From Bog-473 sp963840435 (GTDB lineage Bacteria > Actinomycetota > Acidimicrobiia > Acidimicrobiales > RAAP-2), in NCBI GenBank assembly GCA_963840435.1, contig CAWIYY010000003.1:1-64000 (forward strand): 64,000 bases of DNA, read 5' to 3'. Numbering within the stretch: the first letter of the stretch is position 1; each line of letters begins with the position of its first letter. Shown in pieces: positions 26,530 through 35,413 of the stretch. Both the position numbers and the translations under genes were made by a program. The notes beneath the pieces are model-generated. The model was given only the letters and a program-made list of their open reading frames with translations, did no database searches and had not been told where the DNA came from.

Positions 26530-27870
26530 ATGACCGAACCGCTCTCTACTCGCTACACCAGGACCGCCGAAGGGACGTACCTTGCCTACCAGGTCTCGGG
26601 CGATGGCCCCATCGACTTGGTGTTGCCCATAACCGGAAGCGCGGCGGTCGAGCTGATTTGGGAAGAGCCGGAAGTGAGCCAATTCATTTCACGTCTGGCT
26701 TCCTTTTGCCGTCTCATCACCTTCGATCCGCGGGGATTTGGCAGCTCGGGACGGCTGGATGCTGGTGCCGTTCCAGCAGTACAGGCATGGAAGGACGATA
26801 TTGGCGCTGTCATGGACGCAGTTGGGACTGACAGCGCGGCGTTCCTTTCGTGGGGAGAGAGCACCGGAGCGACGATGTTCTTTGCGGCGACGTACCCCGA
26901 ACGAGTACGGAGCCTTGTTCTCGTCAACGCCTACGCCCGATACGCCCGTGATGAGGCAACCCCGTGGGGACTGAGCGCGGATCTCATTCCCGCCTATGTG
27001 TCGGCCATTGAGGAGATATGGGGCACCGGCGCGTGCACGGAGACTCTGGCACCGAGCATGGTCCGAACGGAGAATGCACGACAACATTGGGGGCGCATCG
27101 AACGCCTTACGGCCAGTCCCGACGTACTGGCGGAGAGCACGCGCGCCGTGATGGAGAGCGATGTGACCTCCGTGCTGTCAGCCATACAGGCGCCGACGCT
27201 CGTGATCAGCAGACAAGGAGATCGCCACGTCCGCTCTGAGCACGGTCGCGCGATTGCAGGTCGCATCCCCGATGCCGACCTCGTCGAGCTTGCCGGAAAT
27301 GACCATCTCCCTTTCGCCGGTCAAAGCGAGGAGGTCCTGGACGAAATACAACGGTTTCTGACTGGCACCACACCCGTTCGGGTTCTCGATCGAGTGTTGC
27401 TCACGGTTCTCTTCACCGACATCGTAGGGTCGACGGAACATTTGGCACAGCAAGGTGATCGACAGTGGCGCGACTCACTCAACCGCTACGACTACTCGGT
27501 TCAGAGCCAGCTCGAGCGCTTCAGGGGTCGCCTGATAAATACCACCGGAGACGGAACCTTGGCCACCTTCGATGGGCCCGCGAGAGCTATCGAGTGCGCC
27601 CGGGCCATTGTCGCAGACGTCAAAAGTATTGGCATAGATCTTCGTGCTGGTCTCCATACCGGCGAGGTAGAGCTTCGAAGTCAGGATGTAGCTGGCATGG
27701 CCGTGCACATTGCAGCACGCATTTCCGCACTGGCGGTCGCAGGTGAGGTGCTCGTCTCTCGCACCGTTACTGACCTTGTCGCAGGATCGGGGATCGGTTT
27801 CGCGGACCGTGGTGAATACCAACTGAAGGGTATTCCAGGATCCTGGCGATTGTCCTCCGTCAAGTCCTAG
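26530..27870 (+). CDS. Alpha/beta-hydrolase fused to class III nucleotide cyclase
   Basis: 446 residues. Residues about 1-275 are an alpha/beta hydrolase with nucleophile elbow GESTG (Ser111), FDPRGFGSSG and a late GNDHLPF that supplies His. Residues about 290-446 are a class III adenylate/guanylate cyclase domain: LTVLFTDIVGSTE with the metal-binding Asp, INTTGDGTLATF, LRAGLHTGEVE. The fusion is known in actinobacteria; the hydrolase part may sense a ligand that controls cAMP synthesis. No membrane helix. Monocistronic, unregulated as far as visible. Confidence 0.92.
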   Translation: MTEPLSTRYTRTAEGTYLAYQVSGDGPIDLVLPITGSAAVELIWEEPEVSQFISRLASFCRLITFDPRGFGSSGRLDAGAVPAVQAWKDDIGAVMDAVGTDSAAFLSWGESTGATMFFAATYPERVRSLVLVNAYARYARDEATPWGLSADLIPAYVSAIEEIWGTGACTETLAPSMVRTENARQHWGRIERLTASPDVLAESTRAVMESDVTSVLSAIQAPTLVISRQGDRHVRSEHGRAIAGRIPDADLVELAGNDHLPFAGQSEEVLDEIQRFLTGTTPVRVLDRVLLTVLFTDIVGSTEHLAQQGDRQWRDSLNRYDYSVQSQLERFRGRLINTTGDGTLATFDGPARAIECARAIVADVKSIGIDLRAGLHTGEVELRSQDVAGMAVHIAARISALAVAGEVLVSRTVTDLVAGSGIGFADRGEYQLKGIPGSWRLSSVKS

Positions 27871-28185
27871 TCCGGCACGTAGCTACGCAGGCTCGGGTGA
27901 CCCCGTACGCCCGGAGTGGGTGCCACCTACCGGCACCATGGGGGCATGCCCCACTTGCCTATTGCGCCGCCAAAGTGGGACACCCTGAAGAGTCGAACGA
28001 CCCCAATTGCTGCTCCCCGCGTCGGGACTCGCCCCCGGCCGACGACGCCCGTCAAGCGGACGGACCCTGGACACGAAATCGAGGTCTACGAGGGTTCCCT
28101 CGAGGCTGGTGTCCTCTACCGCCAGGCCTGTCCGTCTATCAGACGAGTGGCGGTCGCCACTCCGAGGAGAGAAACGAGGAAATCC
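27871..28185. other. Intergenic region with one dispersed repeat
   Basis: 315 bp before the DUF4440 gene. It holds a GGGTGACCCCGTACGCCCGG copy of the dispersed repeat (27895-27914). The open frame upstream of 28186 is not family-like. No clear terminator. Confidence 0.4.
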
Positions 28186-28593
28186 ATGACAACCAAGACA
28201 ATTGGATCAAAGGCAGATCAGCAGGCGGTACTCGGCGTCCTGAAGGGCGTGTACGAAGCCTGGGAGGCGAACGACGCCGAGGCGTTCGTGGCCGACTACC
28301 TCGACGATGCCAGTGTGGTCCAGCCTGGCGTCTACAAGAAGGACCGCCAAGAGATCCAGCGCACCATGGCCGGTGCGTTCGCGGGCCCGCTCAAGGGCTC
28401 GCGGGTGATCGACCAACCCCAAGACGTCCGGTTCCCCAACGACGACACGGCCATCGTGATCAGCGAGGGCGGGATCGTCTTTCCCGGACAGAAGGCAGTG
28501 CCGAGCGAGGGCACGGTGCGGGCCACGTGGGTGTTGGCCAAGCGCGACGGCCGCTGGCTCGTCGCGGCGTACCACTACAGCGCCGCGCACTAG
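28186..28593 (+). CDS. SgcJ/EcaC-like (DUF4440, NTF2-fold) protein
   Basis: 135 residues from ATG 28186, preceded by a purine-rich GAGGAGAGAAACGAGG stretch. It has the cone-shaped NTF2 fold signature: VLGVLKGVYEAWEANDAEAFVADYLDDASVVQPG and a final ATWVLAKRDGRWLVAAYHYSAA. Members bind small ligands, and some are monomer enzymes such as ketosteroid isomerases. The substrate is unknown. It precedes the YCII/ECF42 pair by 180 bp and may belong to that regulon. Confidence 0.85.
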   Translation: MTTKTIGSKADQQAVLGVLKGVYEAWEANDAEAFVADYLDDASVVQPGVYKKDRQEIQRTMAGAFAGPLKGSRVIDQPQDVRFPNDDTAIVISEGGIVFPGQKAVPSEGTVRATWVLAKRDGRWLVAAYHYSAAH

Positions 28594-28726
28594 CGATCGG
28601 GGTACGAGGCGGCTTCTTTAGTTCTGTGGGAAGCCGTCTCGTGCCTCCCGCGGAGACTGGCCGGATCGAGTTTGGTCGCGAGCGCGCCTCAGCCGAAATG
28701 CCCTGTCCTCCTGGCACAGCCTTGAT

Positions 28727-28739
28727 CGTCTAGTAGACG
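28727..28739. promoter_or_regulatory. Palindrome upstream of YCII/ECF42 pair
   Basis: CGTCTAGTAGACG: perfect 6-bp arms around one base, 38 bp before the YCII start. Position and symmetry suit an operator or part of an ECF-dependent promoter region. Unproven. Confidence 0.35.
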
Positions 28740-28776
28740 TTAGATGTCCGCGAAATAGAGGAAGGAAGGTCTGACC

Positions 28777-29136
28777 ATGGCGCTCTACGTGGCTTTGTGT
28801 TACTACGACCGAGACCGCTACTGGGACGAGCCTCCCGAGACCGAGTTCTCTCCTGAATATACGGAGTTCGCCCGGCGGGCCACAGAAGCGGGGGTGTTGC
28901 GCAGCGGTGAGGCGCTTCACCCGGTGACCATGTCGACCACCATCACCGTTTCGGGCGGCAGGGGCGGCGACGTGATGTTGACAGACGGTCCGTACGCCGA
29001 GGCAAAAGAGGTCCTGGCCGGCTACTTCGTGCTGGAGACGGCCGATCTTGACGAGGCGATCACCTGGGCGGTCCAGATCCCGGCCGCTTGGAGGGGCAAG
29101 ATCGAGCTCCGCCCAATCGCGCCCCACCACGCCTAG
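28777..29136 (+). CDS. YCII/DGPF-domain protein
   Basis: 119 residues. YCII fold with the family motif around LTDGPYAEAKEVLAGYFVLE (DGPF/DGPY) and the closing AITWAVQIPAA...IELRPI. DGPF proteins are the conserved partners of ECF42 sigma factors, exactly the gene that follows 10 bp downstream. In that group they are thought to be under the control of, or to signal to, the sigma factor. No transmembrane or catalytic residues beyond the conserved Asp/His of the family. A ribosome-binding site AGGAAGG lies before the ATG. Confidence 0.9.
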   Translation: MALYVALCYYDRDRYWDEPPETEFSPEYTEFARRATEAGVLRSGEALHPVTMSTTITVSGGRGGDVMLTDGPYAEAKEVLAGYFVLETADLDEAITWAVQIPAAWRGKIELRPIAPHHA

Positions 29137-29146
29137 GCGTCCGGCC

Positions 29147-30409
29147 GTGGACGCCAGCGCCGCCCTGGTCAAGGTGCTCAGGGAGGAAGGCCCGAGAGTG
29201 CTCGCCGCCCTGGTGCGCCAGCTCGGCGACTTGCCGGTGGCCGAGGACGCCCTCTCTGAGGCCACGATCGCCGCCTTGGGCGCCTGGCCAGGGTCGGGGA
29301 TCCCGGACAACCCCCGAGCCTGGCTGACCGTGGTGGCTCGGCGCAAGGCGCTCGATCTCCTGAGACGGGAGTCGAACAGAACCGACAAGGAGACGGCGGC
29401 GTTCCGATGGGCAACGGAGCGCGCGATAGACGAGATGGAGGAGGTGATCGACGCGATGGAGACCGAGAGCCAGTTGCGAGACGACATGCTGCGCTTGATT
29501 TTCACCTGTTGCCACCCCGCTCTCAGCCGAGAGGCACAGGTGGCCTTGGCCTTGCGCACGCTGGCCCGCCTCGAAGTGGATGCCATCGCCCGAGCCTTCT
29601 TGGTGCCCCAGGCCACGATGGCCAAGCGCCTGGTACGGGCGAGGTCCAAGATCGCCACCGCCCACATCCCTTATGCAATTCCTTCCGACGCGGAGCTCCC
29701 CGATCGTCTGGCCGCCGTGCTGGCCGTGGTGTACCTGATCTTCAACGAGGCCCACGCGCCGACCGGCGGAAACGCAGTGACCCGGGTGGATCTGGAGGCC
29801 GAGGCCGTCCACCTGGCCCGCTTGTTGGTGGAGTTGATGCCCGACGAGCCCGAGGTGCTGTCTTTGCTGGCTCTGCTGCTGTTCACCTCAGCTCGCACCC
29901 CGGCGCGAAGCGACGCCCAGGGCCACGTCGTGACCCTCGCCGACCAGGACCGCGGTCGATGGAACCACGAGGCGATTGCGGAGGGATCGCGGTGCCTGTT
30001 TCGGGCTGTCATTTTGTCTGGCGGCACGGCTGGGCTCTACCAACTTCAGGCTCACTTGGCTGCGGCCCACTCCACCGCTCCGAGCTGGTCCGAGACCGAC
30101 TGGGACAGGATCATCGGGCTGTACGACCTAATCGGGGCGGCCGGAGCCAACCCGGTCGTGGCGCTCAACCGGGCCGTTGCGGTGACTGAACGCGATGGGC
30201 CTGAACACGGGCTGGCCGCACTGGAGGCCATCGTCGGGCTGGAGCAGGCCCATCTCTGGCACGCCGCTCTGGCCGACAATCTCCGACGGCTCGGCCGGAC
30301 GGCAGAGGCTGCCGGAGAGCTAGAAACCGCCGCCTCGCTGGCACCCACCGAGGGCGAGCGACGTCTGCTTGTGTCTCGTCTCCTCGACGTGAGGCCCGAG
30401 CCCGCCTGA
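29147..30409 (+). CDS. ECF42-type RNA polymerase sigma factor with C-terminal extension
   Basis: 420 residues from GTG 29147, typical for ECF42, which carries a long C-terminal TPR-like extension instead of an anti-sigma partner. Region 2: EDALSEATIAALGAWPG and NPRAWLTVVARRKALDLLRRE. Region 4: LALRTLARLEVDAIARAFLVPQATMAKRLVRARSKI. The extension starts at about residue 190 (LAAVLAVVYLIFNEAHAP, PVVALNRAVAV). The longer frame from 29048 overlaps the YCII gene and is not needed. Coupled with the DGPF gene, it forms the standard module; target genes likely include the upstream unit. Confidence 0.93.
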   Translation: MDASAALVKVLREEGPRVLAALVRQLGDLPVAEDALSEATIAALGAWPGSGIPDNPRAWLTVVARRKALDLLRRESNRTDKETAAFRWATERAIDEMEEVIDAMETESQLRDDMLRLIFTCCHPALSREAQVALALRTLARLEVDAIARAFLVPQATMAKRLVRARSKIATAHIPYAIPSDAELPDRLAAVLAVVYLIFNEAHAPTGGNAVTRVDLEAEAVHLARLLVELMPDEPEVLSLLALLLFTSARTPARSDAQGHVVTLADQDRGRWNHEAIAEGSRCLFRAVILSGGTAGLYQLQAHLAAAHSTAPSWSETDWDRIIGLYDLIGAAGANPVVALNRAVAVTERDGPEHGLAALEAIVGLEQAHLWHAALADNLRRLGRTAEAAGELETAASLAPTEGERRLLVSRLLDVRPEPA

Positions 30410-30469
30410 CAGATTCGAGGGCCGGAAGTGTCCTCTCTTGGTTTCGCCGTTCGTCCTTTCACCAAACGC

Positions 30470-30525
30470 AGATCCCGATCTCGGAGATCACATTAGAAGA
30501 TCCCGATCTCGGAGATCACATTAGA
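30470..30525. promoter_or_regulatory. 28-bp tandem repeat with internal palindrome before PPOX gene
   Basis: Two exact copies, 30470-30497 and 30498-30525, end 12 bp before the ATG at 30538. Each contains GATCTCGGAGATC, a perfect palindrome with 6-bp arms around a central G. A duplicated palindrome this close to the start looks like a two-site repressor operator. It could also be a recent replication slippage. The ribosome-binding site GAGGAG follows immediately. Confidence 0.55.
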
Positions 30526-30537
30526 GAGGAGAAGCAG

Positions 30538-30954
30538 ATGACAGCCAGCAACGCCGAAGAGACGATCTCACAGGAGAAGTACGTGTCCGTGACCACCTTC
30601 CGCAAGACCGGGGTGGCCGTCGAGACGGCAACCTGGATCGTCCCGCTCGACGGCGGCCGGGTCGGCCTCTTGACCTCCTCGGCCTCCGGCAAGGCCAAGC
30701 GGCTACGGAACAACCCGAGCGTGACCCTGCAGCCGAGCGACGTCCGAGGCCGGGTTCAAGCCGGCACCACGCCGGTGACCGGCACCGTTGAGCTGGTGAC
30801 CTCCGGTCCGGACTTCGAGGCGATCACGTCCAAGATGAAGGCCAGGTACGGCGTAATGGTGCCAATCATGCGGATGGTGGACAGTGTGCGACACCTGGGC
30901 AAGGGCCCCTTTCCCTATGCGGACACCGGCGTGGTGATCACGCTCCAGGGCTGA
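30538..30954 (+). CDS. PPOX-class F420-dependent oxidoreductase-like protein
   Basis: 138 residues. Split-barrel flavin/F420-binding fold of the pyridoxamine-phosphate-oxidase class: KYVSVTTFRKTGVAVETATWIVPLDGGRVGLLTSS, KAKRLRNNPSVTLQPSDVRG, TGTVELV. Actinobacterial members use F420 to reduce quinones or other substrates. The gene stands alone under the duplicated palindrome at 30470-30525, so it is probably tightly regulated. Confidence 0.88.
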   Translation: MTASNAEETISQEKYVSVTTFRKTGVAVETATWIVPLDGGRVGLLTSSASGKAKRLRNNPSVTLQPSDVRGRVQAGTTPVTGTVELVTSGPDFEAITSKMKARYGVMVPIMRMVDSVRHLGKGPFPYADTGVVITLQG

Positions 30955-31206
30955 TCTCGGCGACTGTGGCGGGCATTAGCGGTCGGCACTCTCCAGATCG
31001 GCTGGGTCACGGACACAGTTTTCAAAGGCCGAACGGCCGAATGGCTGCTAGGCCCGGGTGGTTGGATTGGCTCCGTCGAACTGTCCGTTCGAGCGGACTG
31101 CGGTTGCGCCACCCCGACAGATTTGCCGACTGATGGTTGCCCAAAAACGCGCTGCGGCTACGTCCCTCGCACTATCCCCTACCGCCGGCTGAGGGTCGCA
31201 CCGCGA

Positions 31207-31902
31207 TCAGGTGTCCGCGAGCCACACCCGGAGTGATCCAACGGCTTGGAACCCACTGTTCTGAGCATCAGCCAGTGCCTCACCGCGTTCGTAGCCAATC
31301 AGCGGGAGATCGGGGAAGAACGCCCGGGCACATTGCGCCAGTGCGGACCATGTCTCTGAACCATGACCTGCCTCGGAGAAGACATTGGAGATTCCAGCGG
31401 CGCCTGCGCTCCGGTTCGCGATTCCGCCAGCCAGGATTCGGTCGTTCGCTTTTCGACCGAGGACGACAACGGCCTCAGAAAGCAGTCCCGGCAGGAAGAG
31501 ACCCCTGGGCCCGTCGTCTTGGCGCCAGGCCTGTTCCCAGAGACCCAAGCCATCGGGGTCCGTGAACTCGGTCCAGTCCGAGGGGACACTCCATGTCTTG
31601 GCCGCAGGTGTTGACGACATGATCCATTGGGCATCGAAGAGGACGCGAAACCCATGGGGTGCCAGATCGAGAGAGGCGAAACTGTCTTTGATCGTGCAGC
31701 CGGCCGAGGAGTCGATGCGCGAGAGCAGATCGGGAACATTCGGCAATGGGATCAGCGTGACTGCATCGGGGAACAGTGGAGGAGTCCGAGCTGGACTCGT
31801 CCATGCATCCTGAGCGAAGACACCCTGGCCCCAGTGAGACCCCAAGACGAGATCACACCATCGAGCGTTGTTCTCAGCTCCTAGCTTCTGCCACTCGCCC
31901 AC
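31207..31902 (-). CDS. Protein with GNAT-like C-terminus, adjacent to IS110
   Basis: From a GTG at 31902 the protein has 231 residues. The open frame continues upstream to 32274 but there crosses into the IS110 end and is not natural-looking. The C-terminal part (GGIANRSAGAAGISNVFSEAG, CARAFFPDLPLIGYERGEALADAQNSGFQAVGSLRVW) resembles acetyltransferase-like proteins. Function uncertain. The N-terminus may have been cut or moved by the neighbouring IS110 insertion. Confidence 0.55.
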   Translation of the reverse strand: MGEWQKLGAENNARWCDLVLGSHWGQGVFAQDAWTSPARTPPLFPDAVTLIPLPNVPDLLSRIDSSAGCTIKDSFASLDLAPHGFRVLFDAQWIMSSTPAAKTWSVPSDWTEFTDPDGLGLWEQAWRQDDGPRGLFLPGLLSEAVVVLGRKANDRILAGGIANRSAGAAGISNVFSEAGHGSETWSALAQCARAFFPDLPLIGYERGEALADAQNSGFQAVGSLRVWLADT

Positions 31903-32205
31903 CCTTCCGAGTGTTGCATGCCGGGAGGGGGAACCAGCCTGCCCCAGTACATTGATACTTCTCCAAGGGTCCACCGCTTGATTGCTGGTCCTGAATAGCT
32001 TCGGGAGTGCTGGTGAGTCCGGTCTGACTTGGAATCCCGTGACGTTGCAAGACGTCGTCGACCGAGACCAACCAGCGGCACATTGAAAGACGGCACGTCC
32101 CGTCTCCGAGGTGGGGTGATTGGTCCAGGTTGCGCGAACAACCCAGACCGCCCGTCGCTCCGATCCGGAACGGCCGTGCCATCCCTCACACCAAAGAGAG
32201 AAGGG
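31903..32205 (+). ncRNA. IS110 transposase-proximal non-coding end, candidate bridge RNA
   Basis: About 300 bp between the GNAT-like gene and the transposase ATG has no supported gene. In IS110-group elements the non-coding end upstream of the transposase produces a bridge RNA that pairs with target and donor DNA. The stretch contains short self-complementary segments (for example AAGACGTCGTC near 32050 and repeated GGTCC/GGACC-like pairs). I cannot fold it, so the RNA is inferred from family knowledge and position. Confidence 0.35.
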
Positions 32206-33255
32206 ATGACCATGACCATCGTAGAAGCTGCGCGTGGTGTGACCGGTGGTGTTGACACCCATCGAGACGTCCATGTGGCGGCCGCCCTCGATCCGCTGGG
32301 TGGTCTGCTCGGATCGGAGTCCTTCAGCACTGATCCCGCCGGATACAAAGCACTCCTCAACTGGCTGCGCTCGTTCGGTGATGTGACCAAAATCGGCGTC
32401 GAGGGCACAGGTTCATACGGTGCCGGCCTGGCCCGGCACCTGCGTCGATCGGGCGTCACCGTGATCGAGGTGGACCGACCCAACCGTGACGAGCGTCGGC
32501 GCAGCGGCAAGTCCGACCCACTCGACGCCGTCGAGGCTGCTCGAGCCGCACTGAGCGGCCGGGCGACCGGGAGCCCCAAGTCCAGGGACGGTGCCATCGA
32601 AGCGATCCGGGTGCTGGTCGTGGCCAAGCGGTCGGCCCGACAGGCCAGGACCAAGGCCCTCATCCAGATGCGTCACCTGGGCTTTTCGGCTCCAGAGGAA
32701 CTGCGTTGCCGGCTCAAGGGCTTGAGCGTTGCGGCCCTGGTCTCCGAAGGGATCAAATTCCGACCGAGCCGTTCGACAGACACCGTCACTGCCGCCACCA
32801 AAGCGTCGCTCTCCTCACTGGCCCACCGGGTCTGCGCCCTCGACGATGAACTCGCTGAGCTCGATGAGCGGATCGAAGCACTCCTGATCTCCACGGTCCC
32901 AGAGCTCCTTGATCGCTTCGGTGTCGGTCCCGACACGGCGGCCGCGTTGGTCATGGCGGCCGGCGACAACCCCGAGCGTCTCCATTCCGAGGCGGCCTGG
33001 GCCCACCTCTGTGGCGTGTCGCCTATCCCGACGGGGTCAGGCCAAAAGAGCGGCAAGGTCCGTCATCACCAAGGCGGCGACCGCCAAGCCAATAGCGCAC
33101 TGTGGCGCATAGTCATGGTTCGCATCGCCCATGACCCCGACACGCGCGCTTACTTCGATCGTCGCGTCAAAGAAGGTCGGACCAAGCACGAGGTCATTCG
33201 CATTTTGAAGCGCTACGTCGCCCGCGAGGTCTACAGGTACTTGCCTCGCGGCTAG
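32206..33255 (+). mobile_element. IS110-family transposase, apparently intact
   Basis: 349 residues from ATG 32206, with GAGAGAAGGG as ribosome-binding site. The N-terminal DEDD domain has GGVDTHRDVHVAA (Asp17), KIGVEGTGSYG and DRPNRDERRRSGKSDPLDAVEAAR. The C-terminal Transposase_20 part has FGVGPDTAAALVMAAGDNPERL, LCGVSPIPTGSGQKSGKVRHHQGGDRQANSALW with the candidate catalytic Ser, and AYFDRRVKEGRTKHEVIRILKRYVAREVY. Length and domains match functional members. Element ends are not obvious because IS110 elements lack clear inverted repeats. Different from the dead copy at 22678. Confidence 0.93.
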
Positions 33256-33258
33256 CTC

Positions 33259-33337
33259 CCCGGCTGTGGTGTCTGGCTCTCCCCAGTAATGCCGCCTTCG
33301 GGCTGGCTATCCAGCGACTCGCCGACCCACAGCCGGG
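33259..33337. terminator. Perfect 11-bp inverted repeat after IS110 transposase
   Basis: CCCGGCTGTGG (33259-33269) pairs exactly with CCACAGCCGGG (33327-33337) across 57 bases, starting 4 bp after the transposase stop. It could be a terminator with a long loop or a structured RNA at the right end of the element. There is no T-tract. The rest of the 345-bp gap to 33601 holds no gene. Confidence 0.45.
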
Positions 33338-33600
33338 CTCATCTTCTCGAAACGCGTGGCCTCATAAGAGCCTGTCCTCGACCTCCGAGTGACTCATCAA
33401 TGTTCTGCCCGCTGTTTTGACTCCCGAGCCCCAAAAGGAGGGTTGACAAGTGATAGGAGCGTCGCCGGGATGAGGCGCCACGTATGGCAGCATGGGGACA
33501 CCCACTACAGCGATTTGAAACGGCACTGCCTGAACGCGGCTCTGGTATTTTGCCGCTCTGGGTTCTTCACTTAGCCCTCCGCGAGAGGAGGCGCGCGCCA

Positions 33601-34242
33601 ATGACTGGTACGGAGGACTACTACCGAGAGCGGGCACCTGAATACGACCAGGTGTACCTCAAACTCGAGCGGCAGGAGGACCTTCGTTCGATCCGTGCCT
33701 GGTTGCCCGACGTCCTCAGGGGACGCAGGGTCCTCGATGTGGCATCGGGAACGGGCTACTGGATTCATGTCTTTGCTGATGGTGCCGCTTCGATTTTGGC
33801 AACAGATGTGAACGACTCAACTCTAGGGGTGGCTCAAAATCGCCGGGAGTGGCCTCCGCATGTGCAATTCGCCGTGGCCGATGCTTTTGACTTGGCCCGC
33901 GTCCCTGGAGACTTCAATGCGGCGTTCGTTGGATTCTTCTGGTCACACATACCCTTAGGCAGACTCGACACCTTCCTTAGCGGCCTATTTGGACGCCTGG
34001 AAGACGATGCAGTCGTTGTGTTCATCGACAACCTCTACGTCGATGGGAGCAACCACCCCATCGTGCGCACCGATGATCAAGGCAACACCTTTCAGCGCAG
34101 GGAATTGGCAAGCGGAGCTGAATGGGAGGTTTTGAAGAACTTTCCGAGTATGAAGTCGCTCGGGTCGATTTTGGAGCGTTTCTCGCCTCACGTAGACCTT
34201 CGAAGCTGGGACTATTACTGGGCGGCCACCTGCTCCTGTTGA
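33601..34242 (+). CDS. SAM-dependent methyltransferase, class I
   Basis: 213 residues from ATG 33601, preceded by GAGAGGAGG. Motif I is RRVLDVASGTGYW, motif II is ILATDVNDSTLGVA, and motif III is VQFAVADAFDL. The N-terminal YYRERAPEYDQVY is typical of small-molecule methyltransferases of the methyltransf_11/25 type. No substrate can be deduced. A second methyltransferase gene follows 56 bp later and a third lies at 35894. Confidence 0.88.
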   Translation: MTGTEDYYRERAPEYDQVYLKLERQEDLRSIRAWLPDVLRGRRVLDVASGTGYWIHVFADGAASILATDVNDSTLGVAQNRREWPPHVQFAVADAFDLARVPGDFNAAFVGFFWSHIPLGRLDTFLSGLFGRLEDDAVVVFIDNLYVDGSNHPIVRTDDQGNTFQRRELASGAEWEVLKNFPSMKSLGSILERFSPHVDLRSWDYYWAATCSC

Positions 34243-34298
34243 TGCCCCCATTCGCCGGATCCGAGCCACATGGAAGTCATAGAGTGTGCTTGGTGAGG

Positions 34299-34877
34299 AT
34301 GAATCGGGCGGAGTCCATTTACATCAACAGTGGACTGCGAACCAAGCGACTGCGGAGAAGCGTGATTCCGAAGCTGATCGCCTTGGGCGGGCGTACCGAA
34401 GGGCTCGAGGTCCTGGACATTGGCTGCGGACCGGGCGAATGCGTTGCAGGAGAGATCGAGGACTTCGGTGCCGGTCGCGTTATTGCGATCGACCTCGATC
34501 CGAGGATGGTCCAACGTGCCAGAGATCGACTTGCCCAGTACGGAGATCGAGTGACCCTCCTAGAAGGTGACGTTACGAATCTTCCGTACGAGAATGGAAC
34601 GTTCGATGCGGTCTTCAACTTCGCGGTTTTGCACCACGTGCCTGACTGGAAAGCGGGGCTACAGGAGATCGCCAGAGTTCTGAAGGTGGGGGGCCGACTG
34701 TTCTCGCAGGATCATGACGTCGCCAATCACGACTGGCTGTCTCGCCATCTGTTCGAACACCCTCCGGACCGGTTCACGAACGTCGCCTTTCTAGGTCAAG
34801 TAACGAGTGTCGGTCTGCGACCATTGAAGATAGAGGACCGACCCGGGCAACTCCTGGTGGCTGCCATCAAGCACTGA
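34299..34877 (+). CDS. SAM-dependent methyltransferase (UbiE-like)
   Basis: 192 residues from ATG 34299; in-frame GTGs at 34293 and 34284 are alternatives because GGTGAGG lies very close to the ATG. Motif I LEVLDIGCGPGECVAGE, motif II VIAIDLDPRMVQRARDRL, and post-motif VTLLEGDVTNLPYENGTFDAVFNFAVLHHVPD are well kept. The C-terminus (NVAFLGQVTSVGLRP) is short. It is probably co-transcribed with the preceding methyltransferase. Confidence 0.87.
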   Translation: MNRAESIYINSGLRTKRLRRSVIPKLIALGGRTEGLEVLDIGCGPGECVAGEIEDFGAGRVIAIDLDPRMVQRARDRLAQYGDRVTLLEGDVTNLPYENGTFDAVFNFAVLHHVPDWKAGLQEIARVLKVGGRLFSQDHDVANHDWLSRHLFEHPPDRFTNVAFLGQVTSVGLRPLKIEDRPGQLLVAAIKH

Positions 34878-34930
34878 GGAATGTTCCAATGGTGCCGCGG
34901 TATCGCCTACCGCCGAGACGTTTCGCCGGC

Positions 34931-35413
34931 CTACCCCGTGGGAGCCCTCCAGAAGAACTCAAGCTGGATGTTGTCAAGATCACGGAAAGTGAGCATTGCA
35001 TTGCCGGTGTACTCGGGATACTTCACTCCTGAGTGCGGAATGCCGAGCCGATTTAACTTCGCCTCCCACTCGTTGAGGTCCTCTTTGCGATCCACCAAGA
35101 ACTCCACGTGATCAAGGCCTGTATGGAATTCACTGAACGGCTTCCCAGAATGCTCCTGATGACCGACGAGGCAAAGGACGAACTTTGTGTTCGGCTCAAC
35201 GAGAGCGACGTAGTGCATCCGACCGTCCCTTGCGGCGAAGTCGTATAGCTCTTCTAAGTCCAACAGCTCTGAGTACCAGGCTGCACTACTCACAGGGTCA
35301 CGGACGGTCAGATTGATCTCGACACGGCCCGAAATGGCTGGCACACCCTCGATTCTGTCAGCTACGCCCGGCCTGCGGCAGAGTGCCACGATCGAGCCAA
35401 GGGGTGCCCCCAT
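34931..35413 (-). CDS. VOC-superfamily protein
   Basis: 160 residues; the fold starts at about residue 28 (GRVEINLTVRDPVSSAAWYSELLDLEE), so an internal start is likely. It continues MHYVALVEPNTKFVLCLVGH, TGLDHVEFLVDRKEDLNEWEAKLNRLG and the closing NAMLTFRDLDNIQLEFFW, whose His/Glu may bind metal. Substrate unknown. A copy of the GGGTGCCCCC repeat (35402-35422) overlaps the upstream edge of the longest frame, another reason to prefer a downstream start. Confidence 0.82.
   Translation of the reverse strand: MGAPLGSIVALCRRPGVADRIEGVPAISGRVEINLTVRDPVSSAAWYSELLDLEELYDFAARDGRMHYVALVEPNTKFVLCLVGHQEHSGKPFSEFHTGLDHVEFLVDRKEDLNEWEAKLNRLGIPHSGVKYPEYTGNAMLTFRDLDNIQLEFFWRAPTG

Noticed and set aside
30470..30525. 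CRISPR array
   Set aside because: There are two back-to-back units without spacers and no cas genes in the window.
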